Source: Bin87 sp965203195 (GTDB taxonomy: Bacteria > Chloroflexota > Dehalococcoidia > Lucifugimonadales > UBA3495). Taken from it: a stretch of 64,000 nucleotides of DNA. Both the position numbers and the translations under genes were made by a program. The stretch spans positions 3,348,001 to 3,412,000 of the forward strand of contig OZ241860.1 of the NCBI GenBank assembly GCA_965203195.1, in the 5' to 3' direction. Below are positions 33,228-41,722 of the stretch, piece by piece. Below the pieces are notes generated by a model. It was not told where the DNA came from. It saw nothing but the letters and a program-made list of their open reading frames with translations, and did not search any database. Positions within the stretch are counted from its first letter, which is position 1. The number at the start of each line of letters is the position of its first letter.

Positions 33228-33509
33228 TCACAGCCCCAATTCGCTGTGTGAACCCAAGCGCGTCAGTTCGACACCCTGCTCACCTAGCTTGCGATAGAGC
33301 AGGATCAAGTCGGGCTTGATGTGGCAATTCCGGTAGCGGCTCCATTGCCCCGACATCCGGTGGTCTTGGTAGTGCCGTGGCAGGATTTCATCAGCAACAA
33401 GCATCGCTACGACGTTTTTGAGGTCAGCTGCCACGGTTTCGCGGTACTGACCTCTGGTTTCGCGCCTGAAATCGGCCTTGAATTTGCTGGTGCGGCTAAT
33501 CGTCCGCAT
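33228..33509 (-). CDS. yafQ: YafQ-family mRNA interferase toxin
   Basis: 93 residues, the usual size. TSKFKADFRRE, LPRHYQDHRMSGQWSRYRNC, then HIKPDLILLYRKL and ELTRLGSHSEL match the YafQ consensus, including the catalytic His in CHIKPDLILLY and in GSHSEL. YafQ cleaves mRNA in the ribosome A site. Its start overlaps the antitoxin gene by 14 bp, the normal DinJ-YafQ arrangement. C-terminus and spacing appear intact, so the module is probably functional. Confidence 0.93.
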   Translation of the reverse strand: MRTISRTSKFKADFRRETRGQYRETVAADLKNVVAMLVADEILPRHYQDHRMSGQWSRYRNCHIKPDLILLYRKLGEQGVELTRLGSHSELGL

Positions 33510-33759
33510 AGAGATCAGCCATCAGTTCGTCAACGCTGGCGAAGGTAGCCACTTCCCCGCGCTCGCCGGCTTCCATTGCGGCGATAGTCTCCGGGCCGGG
33601 GACGAAGCGGTCCAGGGGCGGCAATTCCCCTTCCTCCGAAATGTACTCCAGAACCCGGTTCAGAACGTCGGAAACGGTGATGTTGTCGGCGGCCAGCACA
33701 GCCGCCGCGCCGTCCAGCGTATGCTGGTCAACATGAGCATTGACAATGGTAGTAACCAT
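33496..33759 (-). CDS. RelB/DinJ-family antitoxin
   Basis: 87 residues starting at MVTTIVNAHVDQHTLDGAAA; GAGGT lies about 8 bases upstream. AVLAADNITVSDVLNRVLEY is the ribbon-helix-helix-like RelB/DinJ pattern (A-x-x-x-x-x-x-G/N-[LI]-[TS]-x-[ST]-x-x-[LV]). The C-terminus is acidic (ASVDELMADLYADD) and would wrap the toxin. It should neutralise the YafQ-type toxin encoded immediately downstream and autorepress the operon. Confidence 0.9.
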   Translation of the reverse strand: MVTTIVNAHVDQHTLDGAAAVLAADNITVSDVLNRVLEYISEEGELPPLDRFVPGPETIAAMEAGERGEVATFASVDELMADLYADD

Positions 33760-34076
33760 AACCTGCACCTCACATAGAGCGTGGCAAGCGCTCACCACGC
33801 TGGTGTAACGCTTTATATCATACCGGATGCCCCTGATGCAAGGGGCGGACAGCCGCACGATCAAGGCTATCGCATTTGGGCTGATTGCCGGCATCCCGGC
33901 CTGTGCCGGAATAAAGGAACGGAAATCGTCAATTTCGTTGCTAATCCGGCGCCTCAATCGGCCTTACAACGCGCCCTTCCGCAAGAGAACAGACCGCCGC
34001 TTTCCAGGTGAAATGGCCGTACCCTCAAACGCCGGGGGCGCACAACCGGGAGGCGCTGTGCAACGCGCCGCGCCAG
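33760..34076. other. Gene-free stretch with diverged MITE end and CoA-transferase-like remnant
   Basis: CAAGGCTATCGCATTTGGG at 33862-33880 matches the 19-base MITE/ISAs1-type end at 16 positions. GCCGGCATCCCGGCCTGTGC nearby is a REP-like palindrome. Near 34020-34070 a plus-strand frame reads PQTPGAHNREALCNA, which resembles the C-terminal GQHNREL segment of CaiB proteins, possibly a fossil fragment. No intact gene is seen. Confidence 0.4.
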
Positions 34077-35705
34077 CTAGCCGCCCTGGCGAATGCGAGC
34101 CTGCGTATAAATCTCCAACGCCTGGTCGCCGGCCCAGGTAAGATCAACCAGCTCCCCGGCATTGTCCACCATCAACTCCCCGGCATTGGCGATCTCCTGC
34201 CGATACTCCGCCAAATGCACCCTACGGTTGTTCTTGCGGATGTTGTGGTGCGGACACATCGGCGCCCGATTGGTTATCTGGTTGCTGGCGCCTTCCTTGC
34301 TTTTCGGGTTAAGATGGTCCAGATGAAAATTGCGGGTAGTCTGGATAACTTCCCCGTCCTTGCGCCGGTTGGCGAAACCGCAACACCAGGCTTGCCAGTC
34401 GGACAGCTCCAGCAGCTGCCGCAACATTTCCTGCTCCGGGATGATGCTGGCGGGCGTCTTGTACTTCGGGGGGTCAGGCTCCTTCGGGTCGATGCGGGGC
34501 TCCGGATCCTCGTCGCTGCGCTCCGGCAGGTTGTTGGGGCCGGCGGTGACCACATCAGCGTCGGTAAGCAGGGCGGGCTGTTCCGTTTGCTGCCGGCCGT
34601 CCACGGCGTAGCGGAACTTGGCGAACTGCCGGCGCAAAACCGTCAAAGCGCGGGGCGATATGTCGCACGCAATCCACTGCCGACCGTTCCGTTCCGCAGC
34701 GACGGGAACATAGGCGCAACCGGCAAAGCAGTCCAGCACCACATCGCCGGGTTTGGTAGCCGCCTTGATAATGCGCTCGGCCAAAGCAACCGGCTTCTGC
34801 GTCGGATAGCCGGTCCGTTCTTTCGAGCCGCTGGACAGGTAGTTGATGTCCGCCCAAACGTCGGGCATCGCCGTGCCGCCGTCGGCATCATCGCGGTACA
34901 CAATGCGGTCGTACTTGGGATTGTCCATTTCCGACTTGGCCTTCTCCCGGTCATAGACGAGCAGTTGGCGTATCCCGCCTTGTACTACGTTGCTGTCCCA
35001 CCCCTTGGCCAGAACGCGGGCTTTGTGCTCGGTCATTACAAATTGCTTGTTGTATTGAGCGACATCGCTTTTCGCATAGAAAAGCACGGTGTCGTGATTC
35101 CTCTGAAAATGGGACGCCGCGTTGGTCCATTTATTATAATGCCACACGATTTCATTCCGAAAGTTGCTCGTGCCGAAAATCGCATTCAACGCCATACGCA
35201 GGTAATAGTTGGCGTCGCCGTCGCAATGCAGGTACAAGCTGCCGGTCGGCTTGAGCGCCCGGTGCATCTGGATCAGCCGCACGCCCATATAGCACAGGTA
35301 AGCCGCCGTGGCCATCCCGTCGGTGACTTTGGCCGTTTCAATCACCCAATGCAGGGCGGTGTGCTGCTTGGCAATGCTCTGAACCCAATCCTCGTCTACG
35401 TCCTGGTCGTAAGACCACATATCTTTAAACCAGACGTCGCCGGACTTGGACGCCCAGTTGATATGGGCGTCCAAGGCTTGCTGCGGGCTGTTGATGCCCC
35501 AGCCGGCCAGGAGATCCTGCTCGGCTGCGAGCTCGGCATCAGTCAGCGGCGGCTTGACCCGGCCGACGAAAGTCCGGCTCTTTTTGAACGGCGGGTCAAT
35601 GCAGATAAGGTCGATACTTTCGTTGTCCAGCCGGCGCAACAGATCGAGGTTGTCCGCAATAAAAAGATGGCGATTGAGCGGGTGCGGCTGGCATTCGGAA
35701 GTCAT
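34077..35705 (-). CDS. DNA methyltransferase fused to HNH endonuclease domain
   Basis: 542 residues starting at MTSECQPHP; GAGG lies 8 bases upstream, better spaced than for the ATG two codons earlier. N-terminal beta-type methyltransferase: motif IV in LICIDPPFKKSRTF (~36), GSLYLHCDGDANYYLRMAL, KERTGYPTQKPVALAERI, and a motif I-like VVLDCFAGCAYVPVAAERNG in which the usual DPFAGSGTT is DCFAGCAYV. After a Pro/Glu-rich linker the C-terminal ~110 residues form an HNH domain: CCGFANRRKDG, FHLDHLNPKSKEG, NQITNRAPMCPHHNIRKNNR. It may be a one-protein restriction-modification enzyme or a modification-dependent nuclease. No partner gene is adjacent. Confidence 0.88.
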   Translation of the reverse strand: MTSECQPHPLNRHLFIADNLDLLRRLDNESIDLICIDPPFKKSRTFVGRVKPPLTDAELAAEQDLLAGWGINSPQQALDAHINWASKSGDVWFKDMWSYDQDVDEDWVQSIAKQHTALHWVIETAKVTDGMATAAYLCYMGVRLIQMHRALKPTGSLYLHCDGDANYYLRMALNAIFGTSNFRNEIVWHYNKWTNAASHFQRNHDTVLFYAKSDVAQYNKQFVMTEHKARVLAKGWDSNVVQGGIRQLLVYDREKAKSEMDNPKYDRIVYRDDADGGTAMPDVWADINYLSSGSKERTGYPTQKPVALAERIIKAATKPGDVVLDCFAGCAYVPVAAERNGRQWIACDISPRALTVLRRQFAKFRYAVDGRQQTEQPALLTDADVVTAGPNNLPERSDEDPEPRIDPKEPDPPKYKTPASIIPEQEMLRQLLELSDWQAWCCGFANRRKDGEVIQTTRNFHLDHLNPKSKEGASNQITNRAPMCPHHNIRKNNRRVHLAEYRQEIANAGELMVDNAGELVDLTWAGDQALEIYTQARIRQGG

Positions 35706-35823
35706 TGTCATTGCCTCGGCAACGCTGCTTGTGGGGCGAAATGCTACCAGCTGACGCCCGGCGTGGTCAAGCGTATCCTTTCGCCGTCGGCGGCGGCAGT
35801 ATGCCCTAAACCGGCCGCGCCGC

Positions 35824-37227
35824 CTACACCGGCGCCCCCAGCTCCACCCCCAGCGCCGCCTCGCACCACGCCGCCGCCGCCAGCAACCGCCCCTCCGCAA
35901 ACGGCCCCGCCGCCAGCTGTATCCCCAGCGGCAGCCCCGACTCCGCCAGACCCGACGGCAGCGCTATCGCCGGCAGCCCGCAGGACGTCCACGGCCCCTG
36001 AAACGCCGGGTCGCCCGTATTCGTCCGGTCCGCCGGGGCCGGCGCCGGCGTGGCCGGCGTCAGCAGCACATCGCACTGCTGCGCCGTCTGCTCCATATCG
36101 GCAATAAACCGCCGCCGGTTCTCCAGCGCCCGCGCGTACACAATGCCGTCCACCGCCAGCCCCTGCGCCAGCATCGCCCGCAGCTTCGGCTGGTAATCCT
36201 CCGCCTGCCGGCGGTACATCGGCTCGTGAAACGCCGCCGCCTCTACCGACATTATCAGCCGCTGGTCCACATACGCCGTCTCTATGCTGTCCGGCAGCGG
36301 CAGCTCCTCAATCTCCGCCCCCGCCTGCGCCAGCCGCTCCGCCACGCCGTCCAGATGCCGCCGCGTTTCGGTGTCCGCCCCCTCGTAAAAGTAGCGGCGC
36401 AGCAGCCCGATGCGGGGCGCCGCCGGCGCCGCGATGGCCGACAGGTAATCCCCCACCGGCTGGCGCGACGACACCGGATCGTTGCCGTCCGGCCCCGCCA
36501 TTGCCTGCAACAGCAGCGCGGCGTCCTCCACCGACCGTACCAGCCAGCCCACCGTGTCCAGGTTCCAGCTCACCGGCACCACCCCGTGCCGGCTGACCCG
36601 CCCGAAAGTGGGCTTGAACCCCACCACGCCGTTGTACGCCGCCGGCCGCAGCACCGACCCCACCGTCTGCGACCCCAGCGCCGCCGGACACATCCGCGCC
36701 GCCACCGCCACCGCCGAGCCGCTGCTGCTCCCCCCCGGCGTGTGCGCCGCGTGCCAGGGATTGTAGGTAGGCGACGGATCCAGGCAGGCGAACTCCGTAG
36801 TGACCGCCTTGCCCAGCATAATCGCCCCCGCCCGCTTCAGCAGCGTCACCGCGGCGGCGTCATAATCCGGCACGAAATCCTGATACACCGCGCTGCCCGC
36901 CCGCGTGGGAATGCCGGCCGTATAGTAAATGTCTTTCAATCCGATGGGCGCTCCGTGCAGAGGCCCCAGGGGCCGCCCGGCGGACACGGCGGCATCCGCG
37001 GCGCGGGCCTCGTCCATCACGGCGCCGCGATCCACATAGACCCACGCCAGCAGCCGGTCGTCCAGCGTCTCAATCCGGTCGAGACAGGCTTCCGCCAGCT
37101 CCGCCGCCTTCAGACGCCCGGCGGCAATGGCCCGGGCCGCCTGCGCGACGGTAAGTTCGGTAGGGTTGCCGGTTTCAGGGTTGCCGGCTTCATTGATGTT
37201 GCCGGTATTGACGCCAAGGCTGGACAT
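35824..37227 (-). CDS. Amidase signature family enzyme
   Basis: 467 residues starting at MSSLGVNTG; AAGGAG lies 10 bases upstream. The Ser-cisSer-Lys triad is recognisable: Lys in APIGLKDIYYTAG, cis-Ser in HTPGGSSSGSAVAVAARM, and nucleophile Ser in LGSQTVGSVLRPAAYNGVVG (commonly GSDTGGS). Length fits GatA-like and allophanate/indoleacetamide amidases. No gatC or gatB is adjacent and the substrate is unknown. CDVLLTPATPAPAP and GLPAIALPSGL complete the C-terminal domain. It is followed by panC on the same strand after about 100 bases upstream-downstream spacing and may be separate from it. Confidence 0.9.
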   Translation of the reverse strand: MSSLGVNTGNINEAGNPETGNPTELTVAQAARAIAAGRLKAAELAEACLDRIETLDDRLLAWVYVDRGAVMDEARAADAAVSAGRPLGPLHGAPIGLKDIYYTAGIPTRAGSAVYQDFVPDYDAAAVTLLKRAGAIMLGKAVTTEFACLDPSPTYNPWHAAHTPGGSSSGSAVAVAARMCPAALGSQTVGSVLRPAAYNGVVGFKPTFGRVSRHGVVPVSWNLDTVGWLVRSVEDAALLLQAMAGPDGNDPVSSRQPVGDYLSAIAAPAAPRIGLLRRYFYEGADTETRRHLDGVAERLAQAGAEIEELPLPDSIETAYVDQRLIMSVEAAAFHEPMYRRQAEDYQPKLRAMLAQGLAVDGIVYARALENRRRFIADMEQTAQQCDVLLTPATPAPAPADRTNTGDPAFQGPWTSCGLPAIALPSGLAESGLPLGIQLAAGPFAEGRLLAAAAWCEAALGVELGAPV

Positions 37228-37343
37228 AGCTCCCAAACTCCTTCACAGACGCGGTTTCCTTTGGCCGCTATGTTACCACAACAGACCGGCGGGGCCGGGC
37301 GCCGCGCCGCGCTTCCCGAATCGCGTTCTTACCCGTCAGGGTT

Positions 37344-38255
37344 TTATCCCAGGATAACATTGTCAATCAGACGCACGCCCCCCAGCCTGGCCGCCACGGC
37401 CAGCATAACTGGCCGGCCGCCGCCGGCGCCGATGCCGGCGTCAGCGGAGCCAATAGCGTCAACGCCATCCTCTGGCCCTGCCGCCGGCGCTGGCAACCTC
37501 GCCGCCGGCGCCATCGTCTCGGCGTCCACAATGCTGATGTAGTCCACCGCCTCCAGCATCGGTTCCGCGCCCAGCGTGGCCGCCGCCGCCGCCTGCACCT
37601 CCGCCGCGTCCCGCGCCCCCTGCCGCCACCGCGACCGGCCGGCGCAGAGCGCCCGGTAGATGACCGCCGCCGCCGCCCGCTGCGCCGGCGTCAGATAGGC
37701 GTTGCGGCTGCTCAACGCCAGCCCGTCCGCCTCCCGGATGGTGGGCATCGCGATGATGTTCACGCCCAGGTTCAGGTCGGCGTTCAGCTTGCGGATCACC
37801 GCCAGCTGCTGCCCGTCTTTCTGCCCGAAATAGGCGCAATCGGGCCGCGCCACCGCGAACAGCTTGGCGACCACCGTAGCCACGCCGCGAAAATGGCCGG
37901 GCCGGACGGCGCCTTCCATGCCTTCGGCCACCGCGCCCGGTTCAATCCAGGTGTCAAAGCCGGCGGGATAAATTTCCTCGGCCGGCGGCGCAAAGACCGC
38001 GTCGGCGCCCTCGCCCGCCAGCCGTTCCAGATCCTGCTCAAAGGCGCGCGGGTAGCGGGCGAAATCCTCCCCCGGCCCGAACTGCGCCGGATTGACAAAG
38101 ATGGACGCCGCCATCGTGGCGTTGTCGGCCCGCGCCCGCCGCGCCAGCGACAGATGCCCCCGGTGCAACGCCCCCATCGTGGGCGCCAGCCCCAGCGGCC
38201 GCCGCGCCCGCCGGCAAAACGCCGCCATTTCGGCGCAGGTAGCAATGACTTCCAT
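37344..38255 (-). CDS. panC: Pantothenate synthetase
   Basis: 303 residues starting at MEVIATCAEM. It joins pantoate and beta-alanine with ATP in the pantothenate/CoA pathway. Signatures: APTMGALHRGHLSLARRARA (HIGH-like ATP motif), SIFVNPAQFGPGEDFARYPR, FAVARPDCAYFGQKDGQQLA, and IREADGLALSSRNAYL (KMSKS-like). The C-terminal region has an extra Gly/Ala/Asp-rich stretch of ~35 residues (AGPEDGVDAIGSADAGIGAG) not usual for the family; it would lie on the surface. No panB or panD is adjacent. Confidence 0.95.
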   Translation of the reverse strand: MEVIATCAEMAAFCRRARRPLGLAPTMGALHRGHLSLARRARADNATMAASIFVNPAQFGPGEDFARYPRAFEQDLERLAGEGADAVFAPPAEEIYPAGFDTWIEPGAVAEGMEGAVRPGHFRGVATVVAKLFAVARPDCAYFGQKDGQQLAVIRKLNADLNLGVNIIAMPTIREADGLALSSRNAYLTPAQRAAAAVIYRALCAGRSRWRQGARDAAEVQAAAAATLGAEPMLEAVDYISIVDAETMAPAARLPAPAAGPEDGVDAIGSADAGIGAGGGRPVMLAVAARLGGVRLIDNVILG

Positions 38256-38322
38256 ACCTTGCCTGTCCCGTGTGCCTTGCCTTTGCCCGTGTCCGTTCCG
38301 TATCCGCGCCGGCAACCCGTTG

Positions 38323-40128
38323 TCACGGCGGAAACAGCTCGTCTATCTCCCGCTGCAACCGTTCCGCATCGGTCTCCGCCATAGCGCCAACGCCGGCCCC
38401 GGCCCCGGTCAGCGCCGGCGCCCCGGCGGGGGCAGTCATATCGGGCGCCGTCATAGCGGGCGCCATCATATCCGCATAAAAGGCTTCATCGTAATCCCGC
38501 GGCCGCACCACCACCGGCATCGGCACGGCGTGTCCGAACACCAGCGCCTGCTGCTTGCTGTCCAGCCGCGCCAGCACCCCCCGCAGCTGCCCCGCGTCCC
38601 GCGCCCCCATCAGCACCGCGTTGATGTCCCGGTCGTCATTAAGCGCGCCGCACAGCCGCGTGCCCAGCTGACTCATCACTTCGGAATCAATGCCGCTGGG
38701 CCGCTGGTCAACTATCATCAGGGTCACATTGTACTTGCGCAGCTCCCGGGCAATGGTTCCGAAAATGGTTTGCGCCGCAATGGCCGGCGTCAGAAACTTG
38801 TGCGCCTCCTCAATGAAAATCACCAGCGGACGCGGTTCCTCCCCCTGCCCGCCGTCGGCCAGCTCCTTGCGCCGCACCCAGGTTTCGTGAATGCGCCGGG
38901 TCAGCAGGTTGCTCACCAGCACATAGGCGGCGGTGTTGCTGCCGTACTTGCCGAACTCCAGCGCCACAATGTTGCCCCGTTGCAGCTGCTCAATGATGCC
39001 CCCGGCAGTGCCGGCGCCCGCGCCCGTGTCCGCCAGAAACCCGAACCGTTCCCACGCCGCCAGCCGGCGGTGCAGTGTCCGCAGCGCCGACAGGTTGACG
39101 CCGATCGCCTCCGCCAGTTCGCCCGTTTCGGCGCCCTTCAAAGCCAGAAACTCCCGCAGCCACCGGCCCCGTCCGTAGTGCCGCTCCAGGTTGTAGGCGG
39201 TGGCCGCCGCCACTTCCGACAGGTTCAGCAGTTCCCGCAGTATCTCAATATCCTCCGGTTCAATCTCATCATAGCCGATGCGTACTTCTCCGTCGGGGGA
39301 GACGCCGCGCCGCCGGCTGCTTTCCGCGTCCAGCGTGAAAGTGACCACCCGGCTGGGGAACAGCTGCTTGAGGCCCTTGACCTGCCGCCGCCGGTCGTTG
39401 TCCTGCCCCTGCCAGCCGTATTCGTTCTGCATATCAAACACCAGCGCCGCCGCTTCGCCCTGCCGCGCCAGCCCGGCCAGCAGCATCCGCGCCAGAAAGG
39501 TTTTGCCGGAACCCGACGCCCCGAATATGCCCACGGAACGCGCCGCCAGCGTGGGCAAATCCAGCGGTATGCACGCCGACTCCATCCCCTGCGGCGTCCC
39601 CAGGACAAAGGCGCCGCGCCCCGCGCCATCGGCGAACACGGCGTCAATATCCGCCTGCGCCGCCGCGAACACCGGCGCGAAATGCTCCGGTATCGTCCGC
39701 GCCGCTTCCGGCGCACGCACGCCGGACGCCAACCCGCCGCCATCCTCCAGCGGCGCCGTCATACTGGGCATCACGGACAGCTGCCCGTAGGCCAGCGTGC
39801 CGGCCATCACCTCCGCGATGAACCCGCCCGGGCTGTCGGGCGGGAAATGCCGCAGGCTGTCGTCCGCCGCCCGCAGCGCCAGATCGGTGACCACGGCGAA
39901 GTACCGCTGCCGCCGCCCGCGAATGGTCACGAAAGACCCCACGGCAATGTCCTCAACCGAAGCGCCCCCGGCCCCGTCCAGCCGCACCTCAACCCCATGC
40001 GACAGGGAACCGCCCACCACAATGCCAAGCCGCCGGCCGGCAAAGTTCCCGCCGCCGGAGTTGCCCGCCGAAAGCCCGTTGCCCCCGCGTCCATCGTTCC
40101 CGCGTCCATTTGATGATGTCAATGTCAT
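38323..40128 (-). CDS. HerA-family ATPase (HAS-barrel and FtsK/HerA motor)
   Basis: 601 residues; the ATG overlaps the stop of the upstream gene as ATGA. A HAS-barrel-like N-terminus (RLGIVVGGSLSHGVEVRLDG, SFVTIRGRRQRYFAVVTDL) leads to the motor: Walker A GIFGASGSGKTFLARMLLAG near residue 200, Walker B RPLVIFIEEAHKF near 435, sensor LMIVDQRPSGIDSEVMSQLG, and an Arg-finger-type GTRLCGALNDDRDINAVLMG. HerA translocates DNA and usually works with NurA in end resection or with other nucleases in antiphage systems. No NurA is seen here. The neighbour is a HAS-barrel-like protein. The C-terminus has a Met/Ala/Pro-rich low-complexity linker. Confidence 0.9.
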   Translation of the reverse strand: MTLTSSNGRGNDGRGGNGLSAGNSGGGNFAGRRLGIVVGGSLSHGVEVRLDGAGGASVEDIAVGSFVTIRGRRQRYFAVVTDLALRAADDSLRHFPPDSPGGFIAEVMAGTLAYGQLSVMPSMTAPLEDGGGLASGVRAPEAARTIPEHFAPVFAAAQADIDAVFADGAGRGAFVLGTPQGMESACIPLDLPTLAARSVGIFGASGSGKTFLARMLLAGLARQGEAAALVFDMQNEYGWQGQDNDRRRQVKGLKQLFPSRVVTFTLDAESSRRRGVSPDGEVRIGYDEIEPEDIEILRELLNLSEVAAATAYNLERHYGRGRWLREFLALKGAETGELAEAIGVNLSALRTLHRRLAAWERFGFLADTGAGAGTAGGIIEQLQRGNIVALEFGKYGSNTAAYVLVSNLLTRRIHETWVRRKELADGGQGEEPRPLVIFIEEAHKFLTPAIAAQTIFGTIARELRKYNVTLMIVDQRPSGIDSEVMSQLGTRLCGALNDDRDINAVLMGARDAGQLRGVLARLDSKQQALVFGHAVPMPVVVRPRDYDEAFYADMMAPAMTAPDMTAPAGAPALTGAGAGVGAMAETDAERLQREIDELFPP

Positions 40129-40727
40129 AGCGCCAGCTCCCGCAAAATCGCCTGCAACCGTTGGGGTTCGCCCGCCAGTTCCGCGGCCAGGATGCGCCCC
40201 GCGCGCCGCAGAAACCCGCCGCGGTCGGCGGCGTAGGCGTCGTCGGCGGCGGCCCGGCGCAGAAAGGCCGCCAGCGCCGCATCCGCCGCCGGCGCCCGGT
40301 CCGCCAGCAAAAGACGCAGCCAGCCCAGCTCCCCCGCGAACTCGGCGGTCTCGCCGGCGTCGCAGAGAAACACAAAAGCGTGCAGGGCCGGCGGCAGCGC
40401 CGGCAAGGTCCGCCGGATGCCGGCCCCTTGCCGATACCCCACCACGGTGGCGGCAAACCGGGTCGCCAGCATCGCCTTGAGCTGCGGGTTGGCGGCGTAA
40501 ATTTCGTCCTCCGATTCCAGCTCCCCCCCTCGGGGCGCCAGCGGCCGGCCCGGATCCAGCGGTTCGTTCCACACGGAGCGCACCACGGCGTACACCGGCG
40601 GCGCCCCGATACGCAGCAGCGCCCCCAGCGGCGGCGCCTCGCCCCCCGCGTAGCATTGCGCCTCCACGCGCTCGGTGTGGGCCACCATTACCTCGCCCAC
40701 GCGTTGGGCCGGCCAGGCGTCAGTCAT
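40125..40727 (-). CDS. HAS-barrel-like partner protein of HerA
   Basis: 200 residues, ending 4 bp into the HerA gene (translational coupling). The N-terminal ~90 residues (VGEVMVAHTERVEAQCYAGG, LGALLRIGAPPVYAVVRSVW) resemble the HAS-type beta barrel found at the N-terminus of HerA. The rest is Ala/Arg/Leu-rich helix (DAALAAFLRRAAADDAYAAD, RILAAELAGEPQRLQAILRE). It probably binds the HerA hexamer and may replace or recruit a nuclease. No catalytic motif is visible. The start codon is less certain because the upstream ribosome site is weak. Confidence 0.75.
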   Translation of the reverse strand: MTDAWPAQRVGEVMVAHTERVEAQCYAGGEAPPLGALLRIGAPPVYAVVRSVWNEPLDPGRPLAPRGGELESEDEIYAANPQLKAMLATRFAATVVGYRQGAGIRRTLPALPPALHAFVFLCDAGETAEFAGELGWLRLLLADRAPAADAALAAFLRRAAADDAYAADRGGFLRRAGRILAAELAGEPQRLQAILRELAL

Positions 40728-40855
40728 CGGGCATCAGGCATCAGGGCATCAAGTATTCGGACTATCGTTAATCATCGGAAACCAGCGCCGTTCCGCCGTA
40801 TCAACGGCGGCATCGTAAGTTAGGACGGCATTGTAACACGCCCGGCCGGGCTTGC

Positions 40856-41680
40856 TTACCCGCGCCCGCTGTCCACATCCCGCCGTTCCAGGATGACCAG
40901 AGCCAGCCCCCAGCACAGGGCGGCATAGGCGACCGTCGGCCCCAGGAACGCCCAGGCGCTCAAATCATCGTTGCCCCGGATGAGGCCGCGCGTCGCCCCC
41001 CACAGCGTCCAGCGGGTGTAGTCGTCCAGCGCAATGCCCCACGCCCAATCCGCGATATAGCCCGCCAGCGGGTAAATCGTGGCCTCAAACAGTATGATGG
41101 CGATGCCCAGGCCCAGCCCGAAAGCGGTGGCGCGCCCCGTCACGGTCAGCGCCGCCCCCAGGCCGGCATAGGCCAGCAGCGTCAAGCCCACCGCGCCCAG
41201 GCTGCCGACCGCCGCGCCCCAGCCATCTGCTCCCTCGCCGGCCGGCGTTGGCATCCCCCCGCCCGCCGGTTCCGCGCCGACTCCCACCGCCAGTCCCACC
41301 ACCGCCGCCAGTATCCAGACGCCGGCCAGCAGCAGGTTGAGCGCCAGACTCACCACCAGCAGCTTGCTCAACGCCGCCTGCCAGCGGGGAATGCCCCTGG
41401 CTACCAGCGCCCGCCACACGCCGCTGCCGAAATCGCCGCCCAGGGCCGCCGCCGCCAGCGCCACCGCCAGCAGCGGCCCGGCCTCGCCAGCCGTAACCAT
41501 AACCCAGCCGGGAAATTGGTAGCCCGACGCCCCGCCTTCCCCGTCAATCAGCCACGCCTGCACGCCCAGCTGCGCCACGGCGCCCGCCAGCACCAGGCCC
41601 ACGACTACCCACAACGCCGGGCGCCGCCGGAAACGAAACCACTCCCAGCGCGCCAGATTAATCAGAGCGGCGTTTGCCAT
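40856..41680 (-). CDS. ABC-2 type transporter permease
   Basis: 274 residues with about six transmembrane segments: ALWVVVGLVLAGAVAQLGVQ, LLAVALAAAALGGDFGSGVW, LLVVSLALNLLLAGVWILAA, LGAVGLTLLAYAGLGAALTV, FGLGLGIAIILFEATIYPLA, and TVAYAALCWGLALVILERRD. WRALVARGIPRWQAALSKLL is the cytoplasmic loop typical of ABC-2 permeases. No ATPase gene is adjacent on either side, so the partner must be elsewhere or the operon has been broken. Substrate unknown. Confidence 0.88.
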   Translation of the reverse strand: MANAALINLARWEWFRFRRRPALWVVVGLVLAGAVAQLGVQAWLIDGEGGASGYQFPGWVMVTAGEAGPLLAVALAAAALGGDFGSGVWRALVARGIPRWQAALSKLLVVSLALNLLLAGVWILAAVVGLAVGVGAEPAGGGMPTPAGEGADGWGAAVGSLGAVGLTLLAYAGLGAALTVTGRATAFGLGLGIAIILFEATIYPLAGYIADWAWGIALDDYTRWTLWGATRGLIRGNDDLSAWAFLGPTVAYAALCWGLALVILERRDVDSGRG

Positions 41681-41722
41681 TGGATACTCCCCCGGATACT
41701 CCCTCGCCTGCCGCGCAGCGGG

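Noticed and set aside
38092..40113. 673-residue plus-strand frame
   Set aside because: Antisense to HerA, whose Walker motifs are intact; composition is Arg/Pro-rich as expected for a shadow of GC-rich coding DNA.
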